Shown here: one piece after another, positions 18,713 through 18,772 of the stretch | Layout: each line of letters starts with the position of its first letter | How positions within the stretch are numbered: the first letter of the stretch is position 1 | Origin: Acanthamoeba lenticulata | Lineage: Eukaryota; Discosea; Longamoebia; Acanthamoebidae | Direction of reading: 5' to 3' | Assembly (NCBI GenBank): GCA_002179805.1 | Contig: NAVB01001544.1 | Coordinates: 1 to 18,772, forward strand | DNA length: 18,772 bases | Made by a program: the position numbers and the translations under genes | Notes under the pieces: generated by a model | The model's database searches: none | What the model was told of the DNA's origin: nothing | Seen by the model: only the letters and a program-made list of their open reading frames with translations

Positions 18713-18772
18713 CTGTCCCCCCCAAACCACCACCACCATCCCCCGAGTCAGCTTTGTGGCCTCTTTTTTTTT

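Noticed and set aside
1..18772. tRNA/rRNA genes, transposons, CRISPR arrays or bacterial operons
   Set aside because: I saw no cloverleaf-type or rRNA sequence, no transposase or reverse-transcriptase motifs, no terminal repeats and no repeat-spacer pattern. The split genes argue for ordinary eukaryotic chromosome.

Overview
This is a gene-dense, GC-rich nuclear window from a eukaryote. Nearly every gene is split by short spliceosomal introns (about 60-190 nt where both ends can be placed), and intergenic gaps are only about 100-420 nt. The gene set (double RasGEF, F-box/SAM/LRR protein, plant-like Alba-RGG protein, mitochondrial Rieske protein and COQ2), the base composition and the compactness suggest a free-living amoebozoan, most likely Acanthamoeba-like. 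That identification is an inference; no species marker is present. I see no tRNA, rRNA, transposon or CRISPR.

Left part, minus strand. Three genes are read leftwards in tandem. A double REM-CDC25 Ras guanine-nucleotide exchange factor (9070 to 4717) is followed by the ubiquinone-pathway prenyltransferase COQ2 (about 4438 or 4614 to 2953). Last comes the ribosome-biogenesis HEAT-repeat protein RRP12 (2829 to beyond the left edge). Middle, plus strand. Divergent from the RasGEF lies the Rieske iron-sulfur subunit of complex III (9487-10273), then an Alba-domain/RGG RNA-binding protein in seven coding exons (10642-12404). Right part. A 24-exon gene (12798-17967, plus) reads, once spliced, as one 833-residue F-box + SAM + about 19 leucine-rich-repeat protein. 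It converges on the 3' end of a single-pass membrane protein (18712-18147, minus) whose start lies outside the window.

I assigned exons by requiring an unbroken reading frame, GT/GC-AG ends and family alignment; in the LRR gene the 23-residue repeat period is an internal check on most junctions. The genes do not form one pathway, although COQ2 and Rieske both concern ubiquinone (synthesis and oxidation).

The most unusual signals are these. Of 41 inferred 5' splice sites, 34 have C at intron position +4 (GTRCGY rather than GTRAGT), including all 23 in the LRR gene. Two GC-AG introns (GCACGY) fit the same pattern. Introns often carry C-rich tracts near the donor and G-rich tracts near the acceptor. 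One GEF protein carries two complete REM-CDC25 modules. A single polypeptide joins an F-box, a SAM domain and SHOC2-type LRRs.
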